DNA from: Rohdeia sp044358925
GTDB taxonomy: Bacteria; Planctomycetota; UBA1135; GCA-002686595
Direction of reading: 5' to 3'
Length of the DNA stretch: 64,000 nt
Assembly: GCA_044358925.1 (NCBI GenBank)
Contig: JBIKNC010000001.1
Coordinates: 6,122-70,121 of the forward strand
The position numbers and the translations under genes are program-made. Position 1 is the first letter of the stretch; each line of letters begins with the position of its first letter. Below the pieces are notes generated by a model that was given only the letters and a program-made list of their open reading frames with translations, ran no database searches and had not been told where the DNA came from. Of this stretch, positions 43,915-51,258 are shown piece after piece.

Positions 43915-45171
43915 TCAGGTGCGAGGCGCGCGCCCGTCGAACGCGCGCTGTTCGGACGCGTGCCCGTCCGTGAGCACGGCCGCCGGCGTGAACGCGCCCG
44001 CGAGGCTCGCACGGCGCACCGCATCGTCGCCGCCGATCGCGACGTGTTCGAGGCGCGCAGCGAGCCGCTCGTCGAACGCGACCGCCCGGCCGGACTGCCA
44101 GGGTGCGGCAACGAGTCGCAGCGCCGCGCCGATCGCGCGCCACACGACGCGACGCGCCGCCTGGACGTCGGTCGCCGCGGACACGCCGAGTGTCTCGCCC
44201 ACCGCCGATACCAGGTCGGCACGCGTCACGAGACTCACGACGCGGGCACCGACGAACTCGCGCGGCACGGGCGCCGGCGCGTCGGCCGGTGAACACCACA
44301 ACACGAGGTCGGCCGCACGCGCGACACGCGCGCCGAGGCGCTGGCCCGCACGTTCGAGAGCGTGCGCGTCGGGAGCCACTTCGTACGGTCGCTCGGCTCT
44401 CTCGCGAGCCGACGCCGACTCCTCGTTCACGTCGTCAGCGACGAACGGTCCGTCGGGCCTGTCGAGTGCGTCGTCGCGCTCGCCGGTCGCGCTTCGTTCG
44501 AGTGCGCGCCGCCCCGCCGTGTCCACGAGTTCGATCACGAGATCGCCGCCCTGCACGAGTTCGCGAACGGCGTCGCGTGTGGTGCCCGCGAGCGGGCTGG
44601 CGAGCACGCGCTCCCGCCCCGCGAGCACGTTGAACAGCGTCGACTTGCCGGCGTTGACCGGCCCGGCGAGGACGACGCGCGGCGGCAGCAGGTAGGGCTG
44701 CGCGGCTCGGCCGAGTTCTGCGAGTTCGCGCGCACGCGCAGCCGCAGCGGGCGCTGTTGCGAGTTCGGCGAGTGCGCGTTCGAGCGCGCCCTCGGACTGA
44801 TCGAGCAGGATGCGCGCGCCGGCTTCGGACACCGCGAACGGCAAGCGGCGCGTCGCGACCTGTGACCACGTCGTCGCCGGCGGCAACAGCGTCTCGCCAC
44901 CGAGTGCGCGCACGCAACGCTCGACCACCGCGACACCGCCGTGCAGACACACGTCGACTCCGTCGTCGCACACGACGAGCAGCGCTTCATCGAGTTGCTC
45001 GCCGTCGTCGACGAGGCGCGCGAGCACGACGCGGCCCGCCGTGAGTGTGCTCGCGTTCGCGAGTCGTCGCACGGCAGCGAGTGCGCCGGGCCCGCGCACT
45101 TCGATCACGGCCACCGCACCGGCCGCACGCGCCGTCGCGACACACACCGAGAACGGCGCGCTCGCGTTCAT
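43915..45171 (-). CDS. Reduced MnmE (TrmE)-like GTPase
   Basis: The 418-residue protein has an N-terminal tetrahydrofolate-type domain (VATARAAGAVAVIEVRGPGA) and a G domain. G1 is GPVNAGKST (170-178), G2 TTRD (197-200), and G3 DTAG (217-220). Compared with MnmE (about 450 residues, G1 near 226), roughly 55 residues of the helical domain before G1 are missing. The NKxD motif is replaced by VTRADL (315-320). An acidic insertion of ~50 residues follows G3. The C-terminal CIGK motif with the catalytic Cys is absent (the end is AFDGRAPRT). MnmE with MnmG modifies U34 of tRNA; this protein may be a diverged or partly retired homologue. Its ATG overlaps the coaX stop in ATGA. Confidence 0.78.
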   Translation of the reverse strand: MNASAPFSVCVATARAAGAVAVIEVRGPGALAAVRRLANASTLTAGRVVLARLVDDGEQLDEALLVVCDDGVDVCLHGGVAVVERCVRALGGETLLPPATTWSQVATRRLPFAVSEAGARILLDQSEGALERALAELATAPAAAARARELAELGRAAQPYLLPPRVVLAGPVNAGKSTLFNVLAGRERVLASPLAGTTRDAVRELVQGGDLVIELVDTAGRRALERSATGERDDALDRPDGPFVADDVNEESASARERAERPYEVAPDAHALERAGQRLGARVARAADLVLWCSPADAPAPVPREFVGARVVSLVTRADLVSAVGETLGVSAATDVQAARRVVWRAIGAALRLVAAPWQSGRAVAFDERLAARLEHVAIGGDDAVRRASLAGAFTPAAVLTDGHASEQRAFDGRAPRT

Positions 45172-46106
45172 CGCTGCGTGCTCGTCGCTTCGTCGAACGC
45201 TGCGAGCAGTCCTTCGTGCACGAGCCACGGCACGTGCTCTGCATGTTCGATGACGGGCGGCGCCGCGAGGAGCCACGGCGCACCGCCGCCCGTCACGAAG
45301 CGCGGCGCGCCGGCGAGGCGCGCTTCGAGTGCGACCAGCCGCGCGAGTTCGCGCACCGCGCCGCGCAGGCCGTGGACCACACCGGAGCGCAGCGCTTGCG
45401 CGCTCTCGCGCCCGAGAGCGGGCACGTGGGCGAGGTCGACGGTGCCATCACACGCGCCATCGTTCGTGCCGTGCAGCTCGACTTCGAACAGACGCGCGGC
45501 GCCTGCACCGAGCGCGCGCCGCAAGAGATCCACGCCGGGCGCGATCGCGCCGCCGAGGAAGGCGGGCCGGCCGGCTGCGGTGACTCCGAGCGCATCGACG
45601 GTCACCGCCGTCCCTGCGTCGACGACGAGCGCCGGTCCGCGTGCGCGTTCCCACGCGCCGCGCGCCGCCCACAAGCGATCCGCGCCGATCGTGTGCACGT
45701 GACGACACGCGGCGAGGTCGAGACCGTGTTTCAACGCTTGCACCGCAGGCGGCGCCGTTGCGCGAGCGGCTCCGGGCGCAACCTCGCGCACGATTTCGTG
45801 CACACGTGCGCCGGCAGCGTGTGCAACGGCGACGAGACGCGCGCGCACCTCGTCGCTCGCGACGCACGACACGAGCACGTCGGGAACGTTCTCGAAGAGC
45901 TGCCCGAAGCCGCGGTCGGTGAACGGGGCGGGCGGCGCACTCGTGAATGCCGCGTGCTCGACACGTGTGTGCCCGAGCACGGTGTGCGCGGCGCCGCTTT
46001 CAGCACGGTCGCCGCTCCCCCACCACAGAACTTTGGTCGCGCCGTTGCCGATGTCGGCCGTCGCGACGCGTGTCCCGACAGGTGCGCGCGTGCGCGACTC
46101 GCTCAC
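45168..46106 (-). CDS. coaX: Type III pantothenate kinase
   Basis: The 312-residue protein shows the CoaX ASKHA fold motifs: DIGNGATKVLWWG (phosphate-1, 18-21), the GADRLWAARGAW pantothenate/metal motif, VVDAGTAVTVDAL (phosphate-2) and FLGGAIAPGVDLLRRAL. It catalyses the first step of CoA synthesis and, unlike type I and II enzymes, is not inhibited by CoA. The usual length is about 250-260; extra residues lie in the loop after motif 1 and in an Ala-rich C-terminal helix region. The GTG start is one base past the stop of the upstream PDZ protein gene, and its stop overlaps the MnmE-like gene. Confidence 0.93.
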   Translation of the reverse strand: MSESRTRAPVGTRVATADIGNGATKVLWWGSGDRAESGAAHTVLGHTRVEHAAFTSAPPAPFTDRGFGQLFENVPDVLVSCVASDEVRARLVAVAHAAGARVHEIVREVAPGAARATAPPAVQALKHGLDLAACRHVHTIGADRLWAARGAWERARGPALVVDAGTAVTVDALGVTAAGRPAFLGGAIAPGVDLLRRALGAGAARLFEVELHGTNDGACDGTVDLAHVPALGRESAQALRSGVVHGLRGAVRELARLVALEARLAGAPRFVTGGGAPWLLAAPPVIEHAEHVPWLVHEGLLAAFDEATSTQR

Positions 46107-46107
46107 G

Positions 46108-47151
46108 TCACTTGGGCGGCGTCTGCACCGTGATGGTGCGGTCCTTGCCGGCGTTCGAGACGACCACTTCCCAGACCTCGTAGTACTCGGAGTTGTTCTT
46201 GGCGAACGTGATCGCCTCGTTGACCGAGTTGACCGGGTGGCCGTTGACGCTCTTGATGACGTCACCGGAGACCACGCCGAAGTCGGCCAGCACCGAACCG
46301 GCCGTGACGGTCAGGATCTCGATGCCCTCGGGCGCGCCCGTCTGCCGATTGCGCGCCGAGCGATGGCGCACTTCGTTCGAGAGGATGTCGAGGTAGTTCG
46401 TCTCGATGTGCAGCGCGTCGTCGGATCCGACGAGGTACTGGTTGCGACCCGTCTTGAGCGTCGCGGTCGGCCACGTGTCGAAGAGCTGCTGGCGCGTCGT
46501 GTCGTCGGCGTCGGGGAACGGCTCGCGGATCTCCGACAGACCGCCGCCGAGCAGCGGGATGTCACCCGAGATCGGCACCGGCGGTTTCACGACTTCGTCG
46601 GCGGGCGCGGTGTCGAAGTCACCGGGGCGCACACACGTGAACACGAGTCCGTCGGCGGCGTCGACCGAGACGAGCTTCCAGTAGTCGAACTGCGGCGGCA
46701 GGAGATCGCCGACTTTCAGAACGTGGCCGTCGACCTGTTCGCGCGCCTGGAAGGTCGCGAGTTGCCCGACGTACTTGACGACGGCGATGCTGCGGTCGGG
46801 TGTGGTCGTGTCCTGCTGGATGAAGAGGACTTGGAGGAGGCGGTCGACCGGGACGTGCTTCTTGGTGGGCGCAGCCGTCGGTGTGTCGTCGGGCTTCGGG
46901 GGCGGCGGCGCCTCCTTGCCCGTCCAGTTCATCGTGTGGAACACGTTGCGGATCGGGTCGTAGGGCAGCTCGGGCAGCTTCTCCTCGGGCGGCGCCTTCT
47001 GATCGAACACCCGCGCCTGGTCCTCCGGGGTCACGTGGCGCGCTTGCCGCTCGAGACGCGTCTCGCGGTACTCGTAGGCGGACCAACCGATGCCGCCCAA
47101 GAAGGCGATGGCACCGAGCCAGAGGAGGACTTTGACGAAGCCGAGGTTCAT
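46108..47151 (-). CDS. GspC-like inner-membrane protein with C-terminal PDZ domain
   Basis: The 347-residue protein has one N-terminal membrane helix (LLWLGAIAFLGGIGWSAY), a Pro-rich linker (PPPPKPDD), a homology-region-like beta domain (~90-150) and a C-terminal PDZ domain from about 275 (GIEILTVTAGSVLADFGVV, GDVIKSVNGHPVNSVNEAI). This is the plan of GspC/PulC of type II secretion, where the PDZ end recruits substrates and the middle domain contacts the secretin. The long middle stretch (PVPISGDIPLLGGG...) is unusual. It lies downstream of a PilT-type ATPase gene, which supports a pilus/secretion context, and directly upstream of coaX. No GspD operon partner is adjacent. A GspC role is inferred. 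Confidence 0.75.
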   Translation of the reverse strand: MNLGFVKVLLWLGAIAFLGGIGWSAYEYRETRLERQARHVTPEDQARVFDQKAPPEEKLPELPYDPIRNVFHTMNWTGKEAPPPPKPDDTPTAAPTKKHVPVDRLLQVLFIQQDTTTPDRSIAVVKYVGQLATFQAREQVDGHVLKVGDLLPPQFDYWKLVSVDAADGLVFTCVRPGDFDTAPADEVVKPPVPISGDIPLLGGGLSEIREPFPDADDTTRQQLFDTWPTATLKTGRNQYLVGSDDALHIETNYLDILSNEVRHRSARNRQTGAPEGIEILTVTAGSVLADFGVVSGDVIKSVNGHPVNSVNEAITFAKNNSEYYEVWEVVVSNAGKDRTITVQTPPK

Positions 47152-47318
47152 GGCGAGGAGGAGCGTCGAGGGCCGTCGCGCGGCGCCTCGTGGGGCGAGC
47201 GTAACCGCCCGCGCCCCGCGCCGTGCTCACTCGACCGGGCCGCGACGCCGCGCGTGCGCCCTTCTTCCGCGCTACGGCTCGCCGCGGCGCCGCCTTGCGC
47301 GTGGCGCTGCGGCTCCGT

Positions 47319-48923
47319 TCAGCGCCCGCCCATGCGCAACTGGGGGCCGCCGCGGCCGCGCGACTGGAAGCCGCGCAGGGCCAGCATGAGTTCGTCCGGC
47401 TTGTCGCTGGCCGCCATCGCCGGCCCGATCTCGACCAGGCCCGACTCGATCAGCCGCAGGAGCGAACCGTTGAAGCTGATCATCCCGTCCTCGACACCCT
47501 GGTCGACGGCGGTCGCGAGTTCCGGGATGCGCCCCTCGGCGATCAGCTCGCGCACGTAAGGCGTGGCTTGCATGAGTTCGATCGCCGGCACCATGCCCTG
47601 GCCGCTCGAATTCGGCAGCAGGCGCTGGCTCAGCACCGCGGTCAGCGTGTCGCCGAGGCGAGCGCGCACCTGCGCATGTTGGTGCGACGGGAAGAAGCTG
47701 ACGATGCGTTCGATCGTCTGCGCCGAGTTCACGGTGTGCAGCGTGCTCATCACGAAGTGGCCGGTCTCGGTCGCGTCGAGCGCCGCGCGCACCGTCTCCG
47801 CGTCGCGCATCTCACCGATCAGGATCACGTCCGGGCTCTGACGCAGCGCGTGGCGCAAACCGTCGGAGAAGTTCGTGACGTCGGTGCCGACCTCGCGCTG
47901 GCTGATGACGCACTTCTTCTCCTTGAAGAGCATCTCGACCGGGTCTTCGAGCGTGATGACGTGCCGCTCGGCGGTTTCGTTGAGGTACTGGATCATCGCG
48001 GCGAGCGTCGTCGACTTGCCCGAACCCGCGACGCCCGTCACGAGCATGATCCCGCGCTTGCGCAACGAGAGTTCCTGGAGCTGCGCCGTCGGCAGGCACA
48101 AGTCGTCGAGCACCGGCGGCTCGTCGTTGATGCGGCGCAGCACGATCGCGGGCTCGCCCATCTGCCGGTAGGCGTTGATGCGGAAGCGGCCGAGGCCGTC
48201 GAGTTGCAGCGCGGAGTCGGCGGCGCCGCTCGTGAGGTACTCCTCGAAGCGCTTGGGCCCGAGGATGCCCTCGAGCACTTCGCGCATCGGACCGGCGTGC
48301 GGCACCGAGCCGTCGAGTTGCACGATGCGACCGGCGATGCGGCACGCGGGTCGACCGCCGGAGCGCAGGATCAAGTCGCTGGCTTCGCGCTTCACCATCA
48401 CCGCGAGCCACTGTTCGAGTTGATGGCGCGGCGAGATGCGCGGCGCGCTGTCGCCGACTTCGACGCGCTCGTCGGCCCCGTGCACTTGCTGCGCTTCGCT
48501 CGCGATCGCCTCGCCGACGTCGGTGCGCAGGAGCGGCGCGACGGGTCCGCGCGTATCACCGTTGCTCGCGAGGGTGTCGGTCTCGTCGATCGCGACGAGT
48601 TCGGGATCGCCGAGTGCCTGATCGAGCGCGGAAGCGGTCGAATTCGCGAGCGTCGTCGCCGGCACGCCGACGTGCGGCGCACCCAGCGGCGGTGGCACCG
48701 GCGCGGGACCCTCGTTCGCGCGCAGTCCCTGCGCCGCGGCGCGCAAAGGCGTGATGGGCTGGCGCGCCGAAGCACTCGTCCAGCCCGAGGCCGGCGCGCT
48801 GGCCGGTTCCGGGTGCGCCGGCTTCTTCTTCGCGGCCGCGCCGTCCGTCCGATCGTCGTCGTGGAGCGAGAAGCGGATCGTGCGTCGTTCGGGGCCTTGG
48901 CCGGCGCGCTGGTCGGGCTGCAT
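47319..48923 (-). CDS. PilT/PilU-type ATPase with long N-terminal extension
   Basis: This 534-residue protein carries a PilT core from about residue 165 (ASDLILRSGGRPACRIAGRI). Walker A is GVAGSGKST (287-295), the Asp box EDPVEMLF, Walker B VILIGEMRDAET, the His box MSTLHTVNSA, and the retraction motif TPYVRELIAEGRIPEL. It lacks the zinc cysteines of PilB. The first ~165 residues are low-complexity, rich in Ala, Pro and Asp, and have no counterpart in PilT (354 residues here). Possibly an additional retraction motor of the PilU type. The ATG at 48923 is chosen; the longer frame is Arg-rich and unlikely. It lies 167 bases upstream of the GspC-like gene. Confidence 0.87.
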   Translation of the reverse strand: MQPDQRAGQGPERRTIRFSLHDDDRTDGAAAKKKPAHPEPASAPASGWTSASARQPITPLRAAAQGLRANEGPAPVPPPLGAPHVGVPATTLANSTASALDQALGDPELVAIDETDTLASNGDTRGPVAPLLRTDVGEAIASEAQQVHGADERVEVGDSAPRISPRHQLEQWLAVMVKREASDLILRSGGRPACRIAGRIVQLDGSVPHAGPMREVLEGILGPKRFEEYLTSGAADSALQLDGLGRFRINAYRQMGEPAIVLRRINDEPPVLDDLCLPTAQLQELSLRKRGIMLVTGVAGSGKSTTLAAMIQYLNETAERHVITLEDPVEMLFKEKKCVISQREVGTDVTNFSDGLRHALRQSPDVILIGEMRDAETVRAALDATETGHFVMSTLHTVNSAQTIERIVSFFPSHQHAQVRARLGDTLTAVLSQRLLPNSSGQGMVPAIELMQATPYVRELIAEGRIPELATAVDQGVEDGMISFNGSLLRLIESGLVEIGPAMAASDKPDELMLALRGFQSRGRGGPQLRMGGR

Positions 48924-49076
48924 GCCCACGGCTTCGACGCGCCGCTCGGGCCGTCTTGAGCCGACCTCGCCGCCTCCGCGGGCGCGCCCCCTGCTGCCGC
49001 GATCGCCGAGCGTCCGCGGGGCCGCGCCGACCGAGCGCGCCGACCGAGCGCGCGGGCACACCAGCCCGTGGCCGGA

Positions 49077-50090
49077 TCAGGCCGTCGGCAGGGCGCGGCC
49101 TTCGGCCTCGAGCACCAGGCGGTGCAGGTGGGTGACGAGGTCCGCGACGCCGCGACGCGTGTGCGAGGAGATGCAGTGCACCGTGCGGCGCAGGTTCTCG
49201 GCGAGGCGTGCGGCGCGCTGCTCCGATTCCTCGTCCTCGACCTTCGTCGCGGCGACGACGAACGGTCGGCGCGCGAGGCCTTCGTCGTAGCGTTCGAGTT
49301 CACCGCGCAGCACGGCGAAGGCCTCCTCGGGCGCCATGTCGGCGCCGCTCGACACGTCGAGCAGCACGAGCAACACACGGCAGCGCTCGACGTGCTTCAG
49401 GAAGCGGTGCCCGAGGCCGTGACCCTCTGCGGCGCCTTCGATGAGACCGGGCAGGTCGGCGACCACGAGCGTGTCGTACGTGCCGACTTCCGCGACGCCC
49501 ACGTGCGGGTGCAGCGTCGTGAATGGATAGTTGGCGATCTTCGGCGTGGCGCGCGAGATCGACGCGAGGAACGTGCTCTTGCCCGCATTCGGCAGTCCGA
49601 CGAGCCCGACCTGTGCGAAGAGCTTGAGTTCGAGGCGCAGCTCGCGATGCTCCCCCGCCTCGCCCGGCTCGGTTTCGCGCGGAGCTTGCTTGACGGCCGT
49701 CACGAACGACGCGTTGCCGCGCCCGCCGCGTCCGCCGCGCGCCACTTCGAGTCGATCGCCGTCGTGCGCGAGGTCGCCGAGCAGGTTGCCGCGCTTCTTG
49801 TCGTAGACCTGCGTGCCGGTCGGCACTTCGACGACGAGGTCTTCGCCACCGCGCCCGCTCTTGTTCGACGTGCCACCTGGCTGGCCGTTTTGCGCCTGGT
49901 ACTTCGGTCGGCGCGCGATCTTGAGGAGCGAGTTCATGTGGCCGCTGGCCACGAAGAAGATGCTCCCGCCGCGCCCGCCTTCGCCGCCGTCCGGGCCGCC
50001 GAACGCCACGAACTTCTCGCGCCAAAACGACAACGCTCCGTCGCCGCCCTTGCCGGCGTGGACTTGCACTTCACACTCGTCGACGAACAT
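49077..50090 (-). CDS. obg: GTPase Obg (CgtA)
   Basis: The 337-residue protein has the Obg fold at residues 1-157 with its Gly-rich loops (GGPDGGEGGRGGSIFF, ARGGRGGRGNASFVT) and then a GTPase domain: G1 GLPNAGKST, G2 YPFTTLHP, G3 DLPGLIEGA, G4 TKVED. The ATG gives MFVDECEVQVHAGKGGDGAL, the family's normal beginning, with an SD-like CGAGGT about 10 bases upstream. G4 is ATKVED rather than NKxD, seen in some Obg proteins. Obg is a 50S-associated essential GTPase. It forms the classic cluster rplU-rpmA-obg. Confidence 0.97.
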   Translation of the reverse strand: MFVDECEVQVHAGKGGDGALSFWREKFVAFGGPDGGEGGRGGSIFFVASGHMNSLLKIARRPKYQAQNGQPGGTSNKSGRGGEDLVVEVPTGTQVYDKKRGNLLGDLAHDGDRLEVARGGRGGRGNASFVTAVKQAPRETEPGEAGEHRELRLELKLFAQVGLVGLPNAGKSTFLASISRATPKIANYPFTTLHPHVGVAEVGTYDTLVVADLPGLIEGAAEGHGLGHRFLKHVERCRVLLVLLDVSSGADMAPEEAFAVLRGELERYDEGLARRPFVVAATKVEDEESEQRAARLAENLRRTVHCISSHTRRGVADLVTHLHRLVLEAEGRALPTA

Positions 50091-50227
50091 GACCGAAAGA
50101 CCTCGAGCAGCGTCGCTCACGCGCGGCTGCACGGTGCGCCGCGCGCACCGAGTTTGGACACACCACCGCGACGGAGCGCACGTGTGCGCTTCATTGACGC
50201 GAAGAAATGGGGTCCGAAGAAACGCGA

Positions 50228-50251
50228 CGAGCCGGCGCTTCGGCCGGCTCG
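50228..50251 (-). terminator. Hairpin after rpmA
   Basis: A 9-bp stem (CGAGCCGGC and complement) with a 6-base loop lies about 90 bases past the rpmA stop. On the minus strand it is followed by TCGCGTTTCTTC, so it may separate the rplU-rpmA unit from obg. The rest of the 248-base gap shows no gene. Confidence 0.55.
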
Positions 50252-50338
50252 CATTCTCCCGTTCGGGTGTCCGCTCGGGCTTCGATCGACGCGCCGAGCA
50301 CGATCCTCACCCCTGGGGCGGATCGCGCCTGCGTGCGA

Positions 50339-50584
50339 TCACTGCGCCGAGTCGACGAACACGCGCCGGCCGGTGCCGAAACGCACGGTCCCTTCGACCA
50401 GCGAGTAGAGGGTGAAATCCTTGCCTTGGCCGACGTTTCGGCCGGCGCGGAAGACGGTGCCGCACTGACGCACGATGATCGTGCCGGCGGTGACGGCTTG
50501 GCCGCCGTAGCGCTTCACGCCGCGGAACTGCGGGTTGGAGTCGCGACCGTTGCGGGTGGAGCCTTGTCCTTTCTTGTGTGCCAT
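50339..50584 (-). CDS. rpmA: 50S ribosomal protein L27
   Basis: The 81-residue protein begins AHKKGQGSTRNGRDS and contains RYGGQAVTAGTIIVRQCGT and GKDFTLYSLVEGTVRF, the standard L27 sequence. It has no cleavable N-terminal extension. L27 reaches into the peptidyl-transferase centre of the 50S subunit. It follows rplU by 46 bases and is likely co-transcribed with it. Confidence 0.99.
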   Translation of the reverse strand: MAHKKGQGSTRNGRDSNPQFRGVKRYGGQAVTAGTIIVRQCGTVFRAGRNVGQGKDFTLYSLVEGTVRFGTGRRVFVDSAQ

Positions 50585-50630
50585 GGCTTCGTTTGTTCTC
50601 GCGTGTTCGTTCGGCGGCTGTGTCGAGAGA

Positions 50631-50942
50631 TCAGCCGTTGATGGCGGTGACCTTGATGCGCGTCGACTTGGTGCGGTGGCCGTGCTTGACGCGGATGTTC
50701 TTGCGGCGGCGGTAGCGCAGCGAGATGACCTTCTTGCCCTTGACGGTGTCGAGCACTTCGGCCGTGACCGAGGCGCCTTTCACGGTCGGCGTTCCGAGGC
50801 GCACGCCGCCTTCGCCGCCGACGAGCAGCACGCGATCGAACGTGATCTTCGAACCGGACTCGGCGCCGTTGAGGTCGAGGTCGACGATGTCGCCCACGCG
50901 CAGAGTGGTCTGACGGCCGCGGTCACTGATGATGGCGTACAC
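50631..50942 (-). CDS. rplU: 50S ribosomal protein L21
   Basis: At 103 residues the protein has normal L21 length and motifs: YAIISDRGRQTTLRVGD, the strand DLDLNGAESGSKITFDRVLLVG and the basic end KVISLRYRRRKNIRVKHGHR. The GTG start lies 6-8 bases after GAGGA; a longer frame upstream is Arg-rich junk. L21 binds 23S rRNA near L20. It is the first gene of rplU-rpmA-obg, and the 316-base gap upstream should hold its promoter and leader. Confidence 0.98.
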   Translation of the reverse strand: MYAIISDRGRQTTLRVGDIVDLDLNGAESGSKITFDRVLLVGGEGGVRLGTPTVKGASVTAEVLDTVKGKKVISLRYRRRKNIRVKHGHRTKSTRIKVTAING

Positions 50943-51258
50943 GGGAGTCCTCGAGAGTCGTGGGTCGTGATGGGAACGTTCGCGGCGGCGCCTCACGGCG
51001 GTGCGCGACGTCGATTCGAAAACACACGCGGCGGCGCGGAGTCGGGGCCTCCGACAGGTGCGCTCGCCGCAGCGGGCCGAGGATGGTAGCGGCGGACGAG
51101 GGCCGAGCCAAGATGCTCGGTGCAACTCCGTCGCGGCACAGCCAGTTGACCGGCGGGCCGGGCGGGCGAGTCTGGGGCGGCGTCGGCGGCGCACCCCCCC
51201 CCACCGCCGACGACCTCGAAAGGTCCTCGCGCGGTGAGGGCGGGGCGCACGCCTCGGC
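50943..51258. promoter_or_regulatory. Upstream region of rplU
   Basis: The 316 bases between the RNase E/G stop and the rplU start contain the SD-like GAGGA just before the GTG. They also hold a run of 9 C (51195 region) and Gly/Pro-type GC tracts. No firm promoter hexamers or ribosomal-protein leader structure could be read by eye. Confidence 0.4.
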
